Assembly (NCBI GenBank): GCA_003537695.1
Contig: DPRC01000025.1
Location: forward strand, 10,918-17,116
Length of the DNA: 6,199 nt
Source: Polaribacter sp.
Lineage (GTDB): Bacteria > Bacteroidota > Bacteroidia > Flavobacteriales > Flavobacteriaceae
Direction: 5' to 3'
Part shown: positions 5,075-6,199 of the stretch, one piece after another
Numbering within the stretch: position 1 is the stretch's first letter
Layout of the letters: each line of letters opens with the position of its first letter
Notes under the pieces: generated by a model
Seen by the model: the letters and a program-made list of their open reading frames with translations, nothing else
Database searches by the model: none
What the model was told of the DNA's origin: nothing
Position numbers and translations under genes: made by a program

Positions 5075-6163
5075 TTATTCAAAATAAGAGAACGTTTCTC
5101 CGCCCTTGATATTTAATAATGTTTCATAAATCATTTTAATCACGTTTTCTACGTCCTCTCTGTGGACCATTTCTACAGTGGTGTGCATATATCTTAATGG
5201 TAAAGATATCAATGCAGAGGCTACACCTCCATTGCTATAGGCAAAAGCATCTGTATCTGTCCCCGTTGCTCTTGACAAGGCAGAGCGTTGAAAAGGTATT
5301 TTATTTGCTTCCGCAGTTTCTGTAATTAAATCTCTTAATTTTTGCTGCACCGCAGGCGCATACGCAATCACAGGACCTTTCCCCATTTCTAAAAGACCTT
5401 CTGTTTTCTTATCAATCATTGGAGTTGTTGTGTCGTGCGTAACATCTGTGACAATAGCAACGTTTGGTTGTATGGTTTGACTTATCATTTCTGCTCCACG
5501 CAATCCTATTTCTTCTTGCACAGAGTTTGTAATATATAAACCAAAAGGCAATTCCTTTTTATTTTCTTTCAATAAACGCGCAACTTCAGCAATCATAAAT
5601 CCCCCCATTCTGTTATCCAATGCGCGACAGACAAATTTGTCTCCGTTTAAAACATGAAATTCATCTGGATAGGTGATCACACAACCAACGTGAATACCTA
5701 AGTTTTCAACTTCGGTCTTGGTTGCACAACCGGTGTCAATAAAAATGTTATCTGGTTTTGGAGCTTCTTCCTTGGCCTTATTTCTTGTATGAATTGCTGG
5801 CCAACCAAAAACACCTTTTACAATGCCTTTTTTAGTATGAATATTTACAATTTTACTAGGTGCAATTTGGTGATCTGATCCTCCATTTCTAATCACGTAA
5901 ATCAATCCATTATCAGAAATATAATTTACATACCAAGAAATTTCATCAGCATGGCCCTCAATAACTACTTTGTACTTTGCATCGGGATTGATAACTCCAA
6001 CTGCAGATCCATAGGTGTCTGTAATAAAGGTATCTACATATGGTTTTAGGTAATCCATCCAAATTTTTTGTCCTTCCCATTCATATCCAGTAGGAGCAGC
6101 GTTATTCAAATATTTTTCTAAAAACGTAAGTGATTCTTTATTTAGTATTGTGTTTTTTGCCAT
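5075..6163 (-). CDS. M42 family metallo-aminopeptidase (glutamyl aminopeptidase/TET-like)
   Basis: This 362-residue cytosolic protein has no signal peptide and is the full length usual for the M42 family. These are two-metal (Zn/Co) aminopeptidases that form large tetrahedral shells and trim peptides released by proteases. The metal and catalytic residues are visible in order: His71 in EGHADEIS with Asp73 two residues on, Asp183 in CRALDNRMGG, the Glu217-Glu218 pair in VQEEIGLRG (general base and ligand), Asp240 in VTDVTHD, and His327 in YMHTTVEM. TGTDTDAFAYSNGG (300-313) is also characteristic. Some members were once labelled cellulase or endoglucanase M, a naming error to avoid here. The ATG at 6163 gives a natural N-terminus (MAKNTILNKESLTFLEKYL), and the bases before it are A-rich without a Shine-Dalgarno sequence. 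The promoter lies beyond, or too near, the window edge to judge. Preference for acidic versus other N-terminal residues cannot be read from sequence. Confidence 0.95.
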   Translation of the reverse strand: MAKNTILNKESLTFLEKYLNNAAPTGYEWEGQKIWMDYLKPYVDTFITDTYGSAVGVINPDAKYKVVIEGHADEISWYVNYISDNGLIYVIRNGGSDHQIAPSKIVNIHTKKGIVKGVFGWPAIHTRNKAKEEAPKPDNIFIDTGCATKTEVENLGIHVGCVITYPDEFHVLNGDKFVCRALDNRMGGFMIAEVARLLKENKKELPFGLYITNSVQEEIGLRGAEMISQTIQPNVAIVTDVTHDTTTPMIDKKTEGLLEMGKGPVIAYAPAVQQKLRDLITETAEANKIPFQRSALSRATGTDTDAFAYSNGGVASALISLPLRYMHTTVEMVHREDVENVIKMIYETLLNIKGGETFSYFE

Positions 6164-6199
6164 TGTATTTTTTGTAAAAATGATTTTTTTCTAGTAAAA

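Noticed and set aside
6164..6199. Promoter for the M42 peptidase in the last 36 bases
   Set aside because: There is no TAnnTTTG or TTG pair on the minus strand here; only A/T runs are visible before the window ends.

Overview
This AT-rich window carries six protein-coding genes or gene parts typical of a marine Flavobacteriaceae bacterium (phylum Bacteroidota; Tenacibaculum/Polaribacter-like is a guess). The evidence is the protein style, A-rich leaders without Shine-Dalgarno sequences, and promoters matching the Bacteroidota form TTG-N(about 20)-TAnnTTTG. There is no RNA gene, IS element, phage gene or CRISPR array. Five of the genes are ordinary chromosomal genes; the unusual part is the stretch at 2201-2550.

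Layout. 1-24: probable last codons of an upstream gene, overlapping the next start. 17-385 (+): small conserved flavobacterial protein of unknown function, of a family I recall being labelled 'glyoxalase' without visible support. 427-1230 (-): TerC-family membrane protein, a probable metal (Mn) exporter, with a good promoter at 1261-1291. 1367-2146 (-): TSUP (TauE/SafE) membrane permease, with a -7 box almost touching its start codon. 2201-2507 (+): a decayed acetyl-CoA synthetase gene (acs). 2648-4414 (+): MsbA-like ABC exporter half-transporter. 4465-5007 (-): NUDIX hydrolase. 5075-6163 (-): M42-family aminopeptidase.

The acs remnant is the main discovery. About 300 bases that look empty by ORF content read as the Acs N-terminus once four frameshifts and four stop codons are allowed for. 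Three of those stops are TAG where Acs has tryptophan. The remnant then joins directly to what looks like the Acs C-terminus, so about 540 central residues are gone. The stop codon and a terminator-like hairpin (2518-2550) survive. The hairpin also argues against starting the ABC transporter at the far-upstream TTG at 2549.

The genes do not form one pathway. The TerC and TSUP genes lie in the same direction but terC has its own promoter. The ABC gene converges on the NUDIX gene. The peptidase and NUDIX genes lie in the same direction but are separated by a strong inverted repeat with a T-tract that ends four bases before the NUDIX start codon. I found no new multi-gene defence, biosynthetic or mobile system here.
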